Below are positions 16,909 to 25,412 of a stretch of DNA of 46,979 bases, in pieces. The stretch lies in the NCBI RefSeq assembly GCF_002551005.1, contig NZ_NVOY01000026.1, forward strand, positions 1 through 46,979, read 5' to 3'. Within the stretch, counting starts at the first letter, position 1. Every line of letters begins with the position of its first letter. The notes beneath the pieces were generated by a model. The model saw only the letters and a list, made by a program, of their open reading frames with translations. It had not been told where the DNA came from and did not search any database. The DNA is from Bacillus pseudomycoides (GTDB lineage: Bacteria > Bacillota > Bacilli > Bacillales > Bacillaceae_G). The translations under genes and the position numbers were made by a program.

Positions 16909-17832
16909 CTACTGTATATGCTTGCCTAACCAAGAAATCATATCCTGGAACACTTCCTGTCTGTTTACCTCATGGAGCATTTCGTGCCTTCCGTCCTCAT
17001 ATAAACGGATCGTTACATCTTTGACACCACATTTTTTATACATGTCATACACTTCTTGTACACCTTTTCCCATGTTTCCAACTGGATCACGGTCTCCCGA
17101 AAAAATATAAATAGGTAAATCTTTTGGTGTTTTCTTAAATGCTTCAAGTTTGTTCACAGTCAGCACACCGTTAAATAATTCACGGTAAAAACTCGTTGTA
17201 CAAATAAATCCACATAATGAGTCCTCTATGTATCTATCAACTTGATTCGTATCAGAAGATAGCCAATCAAACTTCGTACGGTTTGGCTTAAAATGTGAAT
17301 TAAAATTACCAAATGATAAAAAGTTCAGCATGGGACTTTTCGTTTTTACGCCGCGAAGTTTCATTTCAACTGTTGCTACTTTATGGCCAATAACTCCTAA
17401 AAGCCCTGGATTCCCTCCCGTTCCGGAAATAAGGAAGCCATTATATAATTCACCTCGAAGCTGCACAGCACGCCTTGATAAGAAAGAACCCATACTATGA
17501 CCTAATAAGAAAAGTGGACAAGCATGTTCCTCCCGAATAAGCTCTGAAACGAAAATCACGTCAGAGACAGCTTGATCCCAGCCTATATTCGGCTCAAAAT
17601 GCCCGTAATCTTCTTCCTGTTTCACTGTTTTTCCATGTCCGCGATGATCATGAGCATATACCCCATATCCAGCATTCAATAGCGCTTCAATGCATTCTAT
17701 ATATGCACCAGCATGTTCCGCCATACCATGTGCAATTTGAACAATCCCGCGAGGTTTATTTTCTGGCAACCATTTACACAAATAAATTTCCGATCCATCC
17801 GATGTCATAATGAAGCTTTCTTGTCTATTCAT
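16909..17832 (-). CDS. Alpha/beta hydrolase, lysophospholipase/monoacylglycerol lipase type
   Basis: About 307 residues of the Hydrolase_4 group. The nucleophile elbow GHSMGS (Ser near 114), the catalytic Asp in SGDRDPVG and the His in GRHEMLHE form a complete triad, and QIAHGMAEHAG near the N-terminus carries the oxyanion HG motif. There is no signal peptide, so it is probably cytosolic, acting on monoglycerides or lysophospholipids. ATG 17832 (MNRQESF) follows a GGGGGGGAG run; the frame upstream to 17859 is ignored. Monocistronic as far as can be seen. Confidence 0.85.
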   Translation of the reverse strand: MNRQESFIMTSDGSEIYLCKWLPENKPRGIVQIAHGMAEHAGAYIECIEALLNAGYGVYAHDHRGHGKTVKQEEDYGHFEPNIGWDQAVSDVIFVSELIREEHACPLFLLGHSMGSFLSRRAVQLRGELYNGFLISGTGGNPGLLGVIGHKVATVEMKLRGVKTKSPMLNFLSFGNFNSHFKPNRTKFDWLSSDTNQVDRYIEDSLCGFICTTSFYRELFNGVLTVNKLEAFKKTPKDLPIYIFSGDRDPVGNMGKGVQEVYDMYKKCGVKDVTIRLYEDGRHEMLHEVNRQEVFQDMISWLGKHIQ

Positions 17833-18054
17833 TTTGAACTCCCCCCCAAAATCTCTCATCTATTACTCAACAATACAAATCTACACCCTTACAAAATGAA
17901 TCACCATTCATATTTCTTACTATAAATTATATGTAACAGCTTTCCTTATTACAAATTATGATATTTAACTTTCTGTTACTTCATTCTTGACGAAACCTAA
18001 TTAAAGATATATAGTTACTTACATAAAGTAATTAAATTATTGGAGGTAATCACT

Positions 18055-18816
18055 ATGATGCCATCTCTTTTTTTAGCACATGGGTCACCTATGTTAGCCA
18101 TTCAAGATACAGACTATACGAGCTTTTTGCAAACACTTGGTGAAACATATAAACCAAAGGCAATTGTCATTTTTACAGCTCATTGGGAAAGCAAGATTTT
18201 AACTATTTCTTCTTCAAACAATGAATATGAAACGATTTATGATTTTGGTGGTTTTCCACCTGAACTATATGAAATAAAATACAAGGCAAAAGGTTCGTCA
18301 GTTATTGCAGCTATGTTAGAAGAGAAATTCAAAAAACAAGGGATTGCAGTTCAACAAAATACAACCCGCGGATTAGATCATGGTTCTTGGACACTCCTAC
18401 ACCGTATGTATCCAAAAGCTGATATACCCGTTGTTCAAATCTCAGTACATCCAGTCCTACCTGCAAGAGAACAATATGAAATCGGAAAGGCTCTTCAAGG
18501 ACTTGGGGAAGAAAATATTTTAGTCATCGGAAGCGGTGTTACCGTTCACAATTTACGAATGTTAAAGTGGGAACAAACTACACCTGAACCATGGGCTGTT
18601 GAATTTGACGAATGGCTCATTAATCAAATCCAAAACAACAACAAAGATGCGTTATTTAACTGGGAAGCTGAAGCTCCTCATGCACGCTTAGCTGTTCCAA
18701 GAGCAGAACATTTTGTTCCTCTTTTCATTGCAATGGGAAGTGGTAACGCCAAGCCAAACGTAATTCATCGAAGCTATGAATTCGGAACTTTAAGTTATCT
18801 TTGTTTACAATTTTAA
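18055..18816 (+). CDS. Extradiol dioxygenase, 4,5-DOPA dioxygenase family
   Basis: A 253-residue class III (LigB-type) extradiol ring-cleavage dioxygenase. Candidate Fe(II) ligands are His in FLAHGSPM, His in FTAHWES and the conserved His residues in LDHGSWTLLH and SGVTVHNLR. These small enzymes open catecholic rings; plant relatives are DODA and the bacterial homologue is YgiD. GGAGG is spaced 8 bp from ATG 18055; the frame upstream begins with a TTG inside that site. The native substrate in Bacillus is unknown. Confidence 0.85.
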   Translation: MMPSLFLAHGSPMLAIQDTDYTSFLQTLGETYKPKAIVIFTAHWESKILTISSSNNEYETIYDFGGFPPELYEIKYKAKGSSVIAAMLEEKFKKQGIAVQQNTTRGLDHGSWTLLHRMYPKADIPVVQISVHPVLPAREQYEIGKALQGLGEENILVIGSGVTVHNLRMLKWEQTTPEPWAVEFDEWLINQIQNNNKDALFNWEAEAPHARLAVPRAEHFVPLFIAMGSGNAKPNVIHRSYEFGTLSYLCLQF

Positions 18817-18827
18817 TTACTATATAT

Positions 18828-19022
18828 AAATCCAAGTTAAAAAACCGACATAAAAACCCTTTTCTTTTTAGGTTGGCGAGAGCATCTGACCATGCGTAGA
18901 AGCGGTTAGGGCCTTTTCCTACCCCATGCCATATTTAAAACAAAAGAAATAAGCGAGTCCAGATTATTTTGTTTCTCCATAGCAGCGACTTATGTGTCAT
19001 AAGATTAAAATAGCTATATTTT
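18828..19022 (+). repeat. bcr1-like intergenic repeat, copy B
   Basis: Aligns in reverse orientation with copy A at 12050-12250 (shared blocks listed there). It contains GAGAGCATCT followed by CATGCGTAGAAGCGGTTAGGGC and ends near CAGCGACTTATGTG...CTATATTTT. It lies directly between the dioxygenase stop and the terminator of the converging GNAT gene. Confidence 0.65.
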
Positions 19023-19034
19023 AGTATGAAGTCA

Positions 19035-19066
19035 AAGAAGTCCAGCGATTTACCACTGGACTTCTT
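19035..19066 (-). terminator. Intrinsic terminator after the tandem GNAT gene
   Basis: AAGAAGTCCAG pairs with CTGGACTTCTT around a 10-nt loop. T-rich flanks occur on both sides, so it may work in both directions between converging genes. Confidence 0.8.
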
Positions 19067-19068
19067 CT

Positions 19069-20004
19069 TTATTTTTCAACTGAAACTTCCTTATCAAAGC
19101 GAACAAATTTACTCTGCACTTTCATTCCAGCTGTTTCATATACGCGAGGTGCGCCTGTAATATTCTCAGAATCTACAAGTTGATGAACTTTTGTAATTCC
19201 TTCTTGTTGCAATTGACCAAATACATGATGTAATAGTGCCAATCCCAATCCTTGTTTACGATGAGAACAGCGCACACCTATATGAGTAATTTCAGCTTTA
19301 TTGTCAGTATCCTTTTTACTAAAAATAAAGCCAACCACTTCCTCCTCATCCATCGCAAGTGACCATAATAAAGGATGGAAGCCCTCTCTTTCGGTACGTT
19401 TCAAAAACTCTTCTAACGTAGAAGGATGCGAATTCCAGTGGTCTGCAAAGGCTTCATTAAAAGCTTGATGTAATCTCTCATCGTCCATACCTGGTATATA
19501 ATGTCGCACAGTAATGTCTTTTGGCCATAGTGGTGATGGAACATTTGCTTTCAATTCAATCCCCATTCCCCACCAAATACGAGTTGGAATAAAATCAGCT
19601 TCTACTAATATTTTTTCCTCATAGTTATTATTTGCTTGCGTTACAATCGTACCATCCAAGCGAGATGAATAATCAACGAGCTCCGCAGCACGCTTTTCAA
19701 GCCTTGACCATAATGAATGTTCAAGGCCCTGATTGATATAATTAGGATTTATTAATACGGCAGAAGGAAACTGTCTTTCATTTCCTATAAGAATTCCGTA
19801 TCCAATTATTTTTTCTTCTTCATTTATAACAACATAAGAGCTTTTACTAACATCAATACCTTTCCATGAGTTAATAATATCCTCTTCTGTTGTATCAACT
19901 TCACCGTAAATATCTAGATCATAAGTCGTACATAACTTTAAAATTTGCTGTAAATCTTCTTTTATAGTTGATCTAACAAATAGACCATTCACTAAATTCC
20001 CCAT
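19069..20004 (-). CDS. Tandem GNAT acetyltransferase
   Basis: A 311-residue protein with two GNAT folds, as in the mycothiol synthase-like group. The N-terminal copy (about 1-150) is degenerate. The C-terminal copy (about 160-305) has an intact acetyl-CoA loop motif HIGVRCSHRKQGLGLALL and the usual NxxAxxxYEtaGF-like end (ENITGAPRVYETAGM). Start ATG 20004 lies behind AAAGGGAGC. Substrate unknown. A fragment resembling another GNAT N-terminus lies just upstream. Confidence 0.82.
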   Translation of the reverse strand: MGNLVNGLFVRSTIKEDLQQILKLCTTYDLDIYGEVDTTEEDIINSWKGIDVSKSSYVVINEEEKIIGYGILIGNERQFPSAVLINPNYINQGLEHSLWSRLEKRAAELVDYSSRLDGTIVTQANNNYEEKILVEADFIPTRIWWGMGIELKANVPSPLWPKDITVRHYIPGMDDERLHQAFNEAFADHWNSHPSTLEEFLKRTEREGFHPLLWSLAMDEEEVVGFIFSKKDTDNKAEITHIGVRCSHRKQGLGLALLHHVFGQLQQEGITKVHQLVDSENITGAPRVYETAGMKVQSKFVRFDKEVSVEK

Positions 20005-20023
20005 ACATTCTTGCTCCCTTTCT

Positions 20024-20175
20024 TAAAACGAAAGTCCAAATATTCTTATTATAAAGCAAAATATTATTGTTCTTAAATAGAAATTTCTATAAATCATTTC
20101 AATATCAATGAATCCCCCTTCAAATCCAGCGCTCCACAAATTTACAGCCTCTTCGACTGGTAATGTACTTGGCAA
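20024..20175 (-). pseudogene. Possible GNAT N-terminal remnant
   Basis: An open frame without a credible start reads STLPVEEAVNLWSAGFEGG and FIDIEMIYRNFY, similar in pattern to the N-terminal helix-strand of GNAT proteins (LPLEEAxxxWNxGFEGYFVD). It then degenerates. The rest of the 390-bp gap before the CapA-like gene shows nothing I can name. Confidence 0.3.
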
Positions 20176-20394
20176 TATTATTTAATACTTCTAAAACTTT
20201 CCTAAATATCTCCTTTCATATAAAATTATGAGTAGAATTATAGATTTATATGAGTCTAGTTTATTAACTCCATCATTGCTCTAATCAAACCATTCATGTT
20301 ACCTTAATATTACAATCGCTAAAAATAAATATTTGAATATCCTTCAAAAATAATATCACTACATACTATGAGCCTTATAAAGAAAGGACTACTT

Positions 20395-21504
20395 ATGAAA
20401 ATTCGAAAAAGAACATTACTAAAAAGAATTATAGTCTTAGCCGTACTTTTTACCCCGATAATTTTATTGATCAACTATGCGCTACATTCAGAAACGAAAA
20501 ATGAACAAACAGAAAAAGCAAAAGGAAAAGAACAAACAAAAAAACCGAAAGAAGATCCTGAGATTACCCTTACATTCTCGGGTGATACAATGTTTGATTG
20601 GCAGTTGCGACCTGTTATTCAAAGTAAAGGTGCTGATTATCCATTTCAGCATGTAAAACCTGAAATAGAAAAAGCGGACTACTCATTTGTAAATCTAGAA
20701 TCTGCGTTTACAACTCGCGAAAAAAAATATCCTGGCCAACTATTTTGGATAAAAAGCGACCCTTCTACGCTAAAAGCTATTAAAAATACAGGCTATGATA
20801 TTGTTAATATCGGAAATAACCATACACTCGATTATTTTCAAGACGGCTTATTGGATACAATTTCCCATGTTGAAAAAATGGGGTTTCCGTATATCGGTGC
20901 AGGAAAAAATGCAAAAGATGCATATACAGCGAGAGAAGTTACAATTAAAGGTAAGAAATTCAAATTCCTCTCTTTCGTTCGTTTTATGCCTGATACTGCA
21001 TGGGTAGCTACAGATAACAAACCTGGAATTGCAAATGGTTACGATTTAAACCTAGTCACAAAAACAATTAAAGAACAAAAGAAAGATGCCGATTATATGA
21101 TCGTGTATATGCATTGGGGAGTCGAAAAAACAAATCGTCCTGCTGCTTATCAAAAAGAATATGTACAAAAAATAGTAGAAGCAGGTGCAAATGCGATTGT
21201 TGGAAGCCATCCTCACTGGTTACAAGGCTTTGAATATTACGACAAAGTTCCTGTTGCATACTCACTTGGAAATTTCCTCTTCCCTGATTATGTAAAAGGT
21301 CATAGTGCAGAAACTGGGGTACTAACGATTAAATTTAAAGGAAAAGATGTCCATATGTCATTTAACCCTTATATGATTCGTAATAACCAAATTACACCGC
21401 TTCAAGGTACAGAAAAACAAAACATGCTTCAATATTTACAATCAATTTCCAATGATGTACAAATTAATCAAAATGGAGACATTATTGATAAACGGGCACA
21501 ATAG
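20395..21504 (+). CDS. CapA-family metallophosphatase-like protein
   Basis: About 369 residues. A single N-terminal membrane segment (about 10-30) is followed by a Lys/Glu-rich linker and a PGA_cap domain: FSGDTMFDW, VNLESAFTT, IGNNHTLDY, VGSHPHWLQG and SLGNFLF contribute the predicted metal-binding Asp, Asn and His residues of a calcineurin-like fold. CapA/PgsA proteins take part in poly-gamma-glutamate production, but capB, capC and pgs genes are absent here, so this is a stand-alone paralogue facing the cell exterior with unknown role. ATG 20395 follows AAAGGA; the frame from 20368 is longer but lacks a site. Confidence 0.82.
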   Translation: MKIRKRTLLKRIIVLAVLFTPIILLINYALHSETKNEQTEKAKGKEQTKKPKEDPEITLTFSGDTMFDWQLRPVIQSKGADYPFQHVKPEIEKADYSFVNLESAFTTREKKYPGQLFWIKSDPSTLKAIKNTGYDIVNIGNNHTLDYFQDGLLDTISHVEKMGFPYIGAGKNAKDAYTAREVTIKGKKFKFLSFVRFMPDTAWVATDNKPGIANGYDLNLVTKTIKEQKKDADYMIVYMHWGVEKTNRPAAYQKEYVQKIVEAGANAIVGSHPHWLQGFEYYDKVPVAYSLGNFLFPDYVKGHSAETGVLTIKFKGKDVHMSFNPYMIRNNQITPLQGTEKQNMLQYLQSISNDVQINQNGDIIDKRAQ

Positions 21505-21611
21505 ATTTTTGAAAATCATTTTTTTATTTTTCTTCCTGACTTTTCTCTTGCGATGATTCAAAACATATACGATACTATATAAAACATATCAATTTAGGGG
21601 GATTAAATACA

Positions 21612-22148
21612 ATGGAAGAAAAACAATATGAACTTGCAACTTTTGCTGGCGGCTGCTTTTGGTGTATGGTAAAACCATTTGATGAACTGCCTGGTATACA
21701 CAAAGTCCTTTCAGGCTATGCAGGAGGACATGTTGAAAATCCAACATATGAAGATGTAAAATCGGGGGAATCCGGACATTTAGAAGTTGTTCAAATTACA
21801 TTTGATCCTACTATATTTCCTTATCAAAAGTTATTAGATTTATATTGGCCGCAAATCGATCCAACAGATGACGGCGGACAATTTTTCGACCGCGGCCCAT
21901 CTTACCGTACAACAATTTTTTATCATAATGAAGTACAAAAAGAGCTTGCTGAAAAATCAAAGCTAACATTAGCAGACAGCGGTATGTTTAAAGACCCAAT
22001 TGTAACAGAAATTCGCCCAGCTGCTCCCTTTTACGTAGCTGAAGAATATCATCAACATTTTTATAAAAAGAATCCAGAGAAATATGCACAAGAACGGAAA
22101 GAGTCTGGTCGTGAAGACTTTATTAAAGTAAACTGGCAAAAGAAATAA
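21612..22148 (+). CDS. msrA: Peptide methionine sulfoxide reductase MsrA
   Basis: A 178-residue enzyme reducing methionine-S-sulfoxide in proteins. The catalytic motif GGCFWC is at residues 14-19, and the conserved GYAGG, GHLEVVQ and [12 protein letters not shown] segments are present. Most such enzymes use one or two C-terminal recycling cysteines; none is seen after the active-site region here, so turnover would rely on Cys18/Cys19-type or external thiols. RBS TTAGGGGG precedes the ATG. Followed by a terminator; no msrB adjoins. Confidence 0.95.
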   Translation: MEEKQYELATFAGGCFWCMVKPFDELPGIHKVLSGYAGGHVENPTYEDVKSGESGHLEVVQITFDPTIFPYQKLLDLYWPQIDPTDDGGQFFDRGPSYRTTIFYHNEVQKELAEKSKLTLADSGMFKDPIVTEIRPAAPFYVAEEYHQHFYKKNPEKYAQERKESGREDFIKVNWQKK

Positions 22149-22160
22149 TGCAATAAGGAA

Positions 22161-22190
22161 AAAAAGGACACAAATAGTAGTGTCCTTTTT
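22161..22190 (+). terminator. Intrinsic terminator after msrA
   Basis: AAAAAGGACAC pairs with GTGTCCTTTTT, followed by CTTTCC; symmetrical and likely also serves the converging FusB-like gene. Confidence 0.88.
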
Positions 22191-22220
22191 CTTTCCCCTA
22201 TTCACAACTTTATCTATTAC

Positions 22221-22859
22221 TTATTTCCTCACTCTCTCAATAAAATCATGTAATTTATCAAGTGAAGTAATATTACAATTACACACTGTACTATCCCGAC
22301 AAATATAGTTTCCCTTTTTCACAAAAGTACCTGGTACATCACCTTTTATTTCAACAAGAAACATTCCCACTTCAGCATGTCCATGACACAATGCACAAAT
22401 CCCTTTTTTGTTTATACTTTGAAATGTACCTTGTACGCCTACAAGCTTATTATTATTCCGAGATATAATAATTTTTCTGCTTGTTCCTTTATCAATCCAA
22501 CTTAAGTAAGATATCTCTTTCATATTGACTTCTTCCATTTTGGGTAGTTTAAGCTTTTTAGCCTTAGGAAATAATTTTTTTAATGTTTGCTGGGTCACCT
22601 CTTGAAACGGTATGACATATGGCGTTAACTTGAGCAAAAATAATTCTGCACCCTCTCTATTTTCAACCGTCAAAATCATATCGATTAATTCTTTTTGCTC
22701 ATCAGTAAGATCCTCAAACAAATGTAATACTTTTTCTGTCGCCAGTGATTTCAGAGCAGCAATAACTCCCTTATCATTGGCAGTTGCATGTCCATTCACT
22801 AGAATATGAGCTTGTGATTTTATAAAGTTGTATTGATCACTTCTAATAAAAGCATTCAT
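22221..22859 (-). CDS. FusB/Fbp family EF-G-binding protein
   Basis: A 212-residue protein matching the elongation-factor-G-binding family of FusB, FusC and B. subtilis YwbD-like Fbp proteins. The N-terminal part is a helical bundle (ending about residue 85). The C-terminal treble-clef zinc domain shows CALCHGH and, about 30 residues later, CRDSTVCNC, supplying the four zinc ligands. Such proteins release EF-G from fusidic-acid-stalled ribosomes; chromosomal Bacillus forms are considered intrinsic ribosome-rescue factors. ATG 22859 has GGAGTG upstream; a further in-frame start at 22877 overlaps this site. Confidence 0.85.
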   Translation of the reverse strand: MNAFIRSDQYNFIKSQAHILVNGHATANDKGVIAALKSLATEKVLHLFEDLTDEQKELIDMILTVENREGAELFLLKLTPYVIPFQEVTQQTLKKLFPKAKKLKLPKMEEVNMKEISYLSWIDKGTSRKIIISRNNNKLVGVQGTFQSINKKGICALCHGHAEVGMFLVEIKGDVPGTFVKKGNYICRDSTVCNCNITSLDKLHDFIERVRK

Positions 22860-22954
22860 TCCTATCACTCCATACAAAATTGTTTATCTATTTTTTATTT
22901 TATACAATGGATTTACTTTATAAAATGCAGAAGATCATTTAGAAACAATCTTTA

Positions 22955-22995
22955 CATAAAAAAGCACTGCGTATTTTATATAAAATACGCAGTGC
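22955..22995 (-). terminator. Intrinsic terminator of the CD3324-like gene
   Basis: GCACTGCGTATTTTATATAAAATACGCAGTGC (perfect palindrome, 22964-22995) is followed on the minus strand by TTTTTTATG. Confidence 0.9.
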
Positions 22996-23013
22996 CAACA
23001 AGTTTATCTTAAT

Positions 23014-23277
23014 TTACTTGGAGTACACGATTTTTTTAATGGTTTCAATGGAGAGAAAATACTCTTCAGCTAGTTGATGAATTGAAGTTCCCTTTTGAAA
23101 AGCATGTTTAATCGCTTTATTTCGATCATCAAGTTGCTTTCTCCCTCCAGAGCGCGTGCCCCACTTATGATAAGCATTTTCTGGTTTTGGAATATAAATC
23201 GTTTCACCTTGCACGTACTTTTGAATTTCTATAATTAACTGTTCAGGTAAAACAGTCGTTGCTTTTACATATTTCAT
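23014..23277 (-). CDS. CD3324-family small DNA-binding-type protein
   Basis: An 87-residue protein. The C-terminal half (HAFQKGTSIHQLAEEYFLS plus TIKKIVYSK) forms a clear helix-turn-helix of the resolvase/sigma region 4 kind, and the N-terminal half carries the conserved YVQGETIYIPKP and SGGRKQLDDRNKAI segments seen in the CD3324 family. Function unknown; likely a transcriptional regulator or a marker of former mobile DNA. ATG 23277 has a purine-rich upstream region (AAGGGGCGAGCGGAA). Ends in a perfect-palindrome terminator. Confidence 0.78.
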   Translation of the reverse strand: MKYVKATTVLPEQLIIEIQKYVQGETIYIPKPENAYHKWGTRSGGRKQLDDRNKAIKHAFQKGTSIHQLAEEYFLSIETIKKIVYSK

Positions 23278-23378
23278 TTCCGCTCGCCCCTTATTTTTTA
23301 TATTTCATCTAAATAAGGTGCAAAGCCAAATATAAGAGAAATGATACAAGTTCATTTAGGCAATTATATGTTAGATTT

Positions 23379-23462
23379 CTACCTCATGCAAAGTATCGCC
23401 TTTTCCATACTTGGCTTTGCATGAGACGCTGCAGTATCTAGCAATTTCATCGTAATTGCCAT
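23379..23462 (-). CDS. Possible 27-residue small protein
   Basis: ATG 23462 lies 6 bp behind AGGGGGTG, a strong ribosome binding site, and opens a frame of 27 codons (MAITMKLLDTAASHAKPSME...). No homologue is recognised and no membrane helix is evident. The longer frame from 23573 has no better start. It could be a true small gene or chance. The remaining gap 23278-23710 holds nothing else recognisable apart from the AGGAGG site of the next gene. Confidence 0.3.
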   Translation of the reverse strand: MAITMKLLDTAASHAKPSMEKAILCMR

Positions 23463-23710
23463 ATCCACACCCCCTAATATCTCTTTTGAATCACCCTTAT
23501 TATATGATAAATTTTTCCTAATTGCATCTTCATGTCTTGTAAACGATTGTATTATTACGAACACCCAAACCATCTATTAAAATTCCCCAAACAAACACAC
23601 TTTGTAAAAATTCTGTAATAATAAATTGATTATTTTACTTTATAAAATACTAAGACAAGTTTATAGTAGAAAAAGATGATTCTTAAGCAACCAGAGTAGG
23701 AGGAAGTATT

Positions 23711-25345
23711 TTGTCTACTTCAAAAGTATTGAAAGGCACTGCACTGCTAAGCGGTGCGACAATGATTTCACGTATTTTAGGTTTTATTTATTTCTTCCCA
23801 TTCCAAGCTTTAGTTGGGAGTGAAGGAGTTGCTTTATATTCTTATGCGTACTCCTGGTATGGGATTTTACTAAGTTTTTCAACGGCAGGTATTCCGATCG
23901 CCGTTTCAAAATTTGTTGCCAAATATAACGCTTTAGGAGATTACAGTACAAGTAAAAAATTATACAACTCAAGCTTAAAAGTAATGATGTTTATGGGATT
24001 CCTTGGTTTCTTAATTTTATTTTTCGGCGCTCCATACGTATCAGAATTAATTATCCGCTCTAAAACACCTGAGCCTGGATTCGTCGAAGATGTAACATTA
24101 ACAATGCGTGCACTAAGCTTTGCACTTATTATTGTGCCAGCAATGAGTGTTACGCGCGGTTATTTCCAAGGTTTTCAATATATGAAACCAAGTGCTGTTT
24201 CACAAGTTGTGGAACAAATTGCACGTGTTATTTTTATTTTAGTTGGAAGCTTTATCGTTTCTAAACTATTAGGTGGATCGGTCGCATCTTCTGTAGCAGT
24301 TGCAACATTTGGCGCTGTTATTGGAGCAATTGCCAGTGTTTCCATGCTCATTATGTACTGGAAAAAATATAATGGACTTCGTCCGCAAGAAGGAGAACGA
24401 AAAACACGCTCTTCTTCATTCTCCTTAACAAAGATTTATATGGAACTGCTTCGATATGCGATTCCAATTGTCTTTGTAGGTATTGCCATTCCACTTTATA
24501 CATTAGTGGATCAATATACAGTTGCTGATGCACTGCGAGCAATAGGCACACCACTTGATAAAGCAAACGCTGTGTTCGCTTACATTACGAACTATGCTCA
24601 AAAGTTGATTATGATACCAGCATCACTAGCAACAGGATTTTCACTTTCAATCATCCCGGCAATTACACAATCATTTACGGGTGGTAAATTAGATGAACTG
24701 CAAAACCAAATTGAAAAGATTTTCACAGTCTTATTATTTTTCACAATTCCAGCATCATTTGGGCTTGCGAGCATCGCATATGATGCATTTCGCATGGTAT
24801 ATTTTGATCACACTACAGCATTAGATGGGTCACAATATTTAATCTCATTTGCACCATCCGCTGTAATGAGTGCGATTTTCACCGTATCAGCTGCAATTTT
24901 ACAAGGCATTGATTATCAGCGTAAAACAATGATTGCTTTTACTGCTGGTATTCTTGTAAAAGTTGTTGTCAACACACCGCTTCTATACGCACTAGGTGGG
25001 CACGGCGCTGTATTAGGAACTATACTTGGTTACCTCGTTTCTGATGTCATCATGTTATACTGCATTGTGAAATATACAAAGTTTAACATCGTAAAGACTG
25101 GTAAAACAATATTACTTATTACCATTTACTCGGCTGCGATGTCTGCTGTAGTAGTTGGTGCAAAAACGTTATTAAAATGGTTAATTCCTGGCCAATCATA
25201 TATGGAGTCATTATTAATTGTGGTTGTATGTGGTGCCCTTGGAGGACTTGTTTATTTCGCTTTTGTATTTACAAGCGGACTTGCTTCTGACATTCTCGGT
25301 GATCGTATTAATCGACTACCATTGTTGAAAAAATTAAAGCGGTAA
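23711..25345 (+). CDS. MurJ/SpoVB-family lipid flippase (YtgP-like)
   Basis: A 544-residue MOP-superfamily polysaccharide exporter with about 14 membrane helices, exactly the length of B. subtilis MurJ (YtgP), and with matching blocks such as AVSKFVAKYNALGDY, TRGYFQGFQYM and PSAVSQVVEQIARV. MurJ-type proteins flip lipid II across the membrane for cell-wall synthesis; SpoVB is the spore-cortex paralogue. The start is TTG, well placed behind AGGAGGA. Monocistronic with a terminator. B. cereus-group genomes have several such paralogues, so which role this one plays is open. Confidence 0.85.
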   Translation: MSTSKVLKGTALLSGATMISRILGFIYFFPFQALVGSEGVALYSYAYSWYGILLSFSTAGIPIAVSKFVAKYNALGDYSTSKKLYNSSLKVMMFMGFLGFLILFFGAPYVSELIIRSKTPEPGFVEDVTLTMRALSFALIIVPAMSVTRGYFQGFQYMKPSAVSQVVEQIARVIFILVGSFIVSKLLGGSVASSVAVATFGAVIGAIASVSMLIMYWKKYNGLRPQEGERKTRSSSFSLTKIYMELLRYAIPIVFVGIAIPLYTLVDQYTVADALRAIGTPLDKANAVFAYITNYAQKLIMIPASLATGFSLSIIPAITQSFTGGKLDELQNQIEKIFTVLLFFTIPASFGLASIAYDAFRMVYFDHTTALDGSQYLISFAPSAVMSAIFTVSAAILQGIDYQRKTMIAFTAGILVKVVVNTPLLYALGGHGAVLGTILGYLVSDVIMLYCIVKYTKFNIVKTGKTILLITIYSAAMSAVVVGAKTLLKWLIPGQSYMESLLIVVVCGALGGLVYFAFVFTSGLASDILGDRINRLPLLKKLKR

Positions 25346-25350
25346 CTATT

Positions 25351-25387
25351 AAAGAGGTGTAACTTGAAATATAAGTTACACCTCTTT
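25351..25387 (+). terminator. Bidirectional terminator between converging genes
   Basis: AAAGAGGTGTAACTT pairs with AAGTTACACCTCTTT (15 bp, 7-nt loop). T-runs flank both sides, so it serves the flippase gene and the converging MFS gene. Confidence 0.9.
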
Positions 25388-25412
25388 GTATTAAAATAAA
25401 ATAAATATACCT

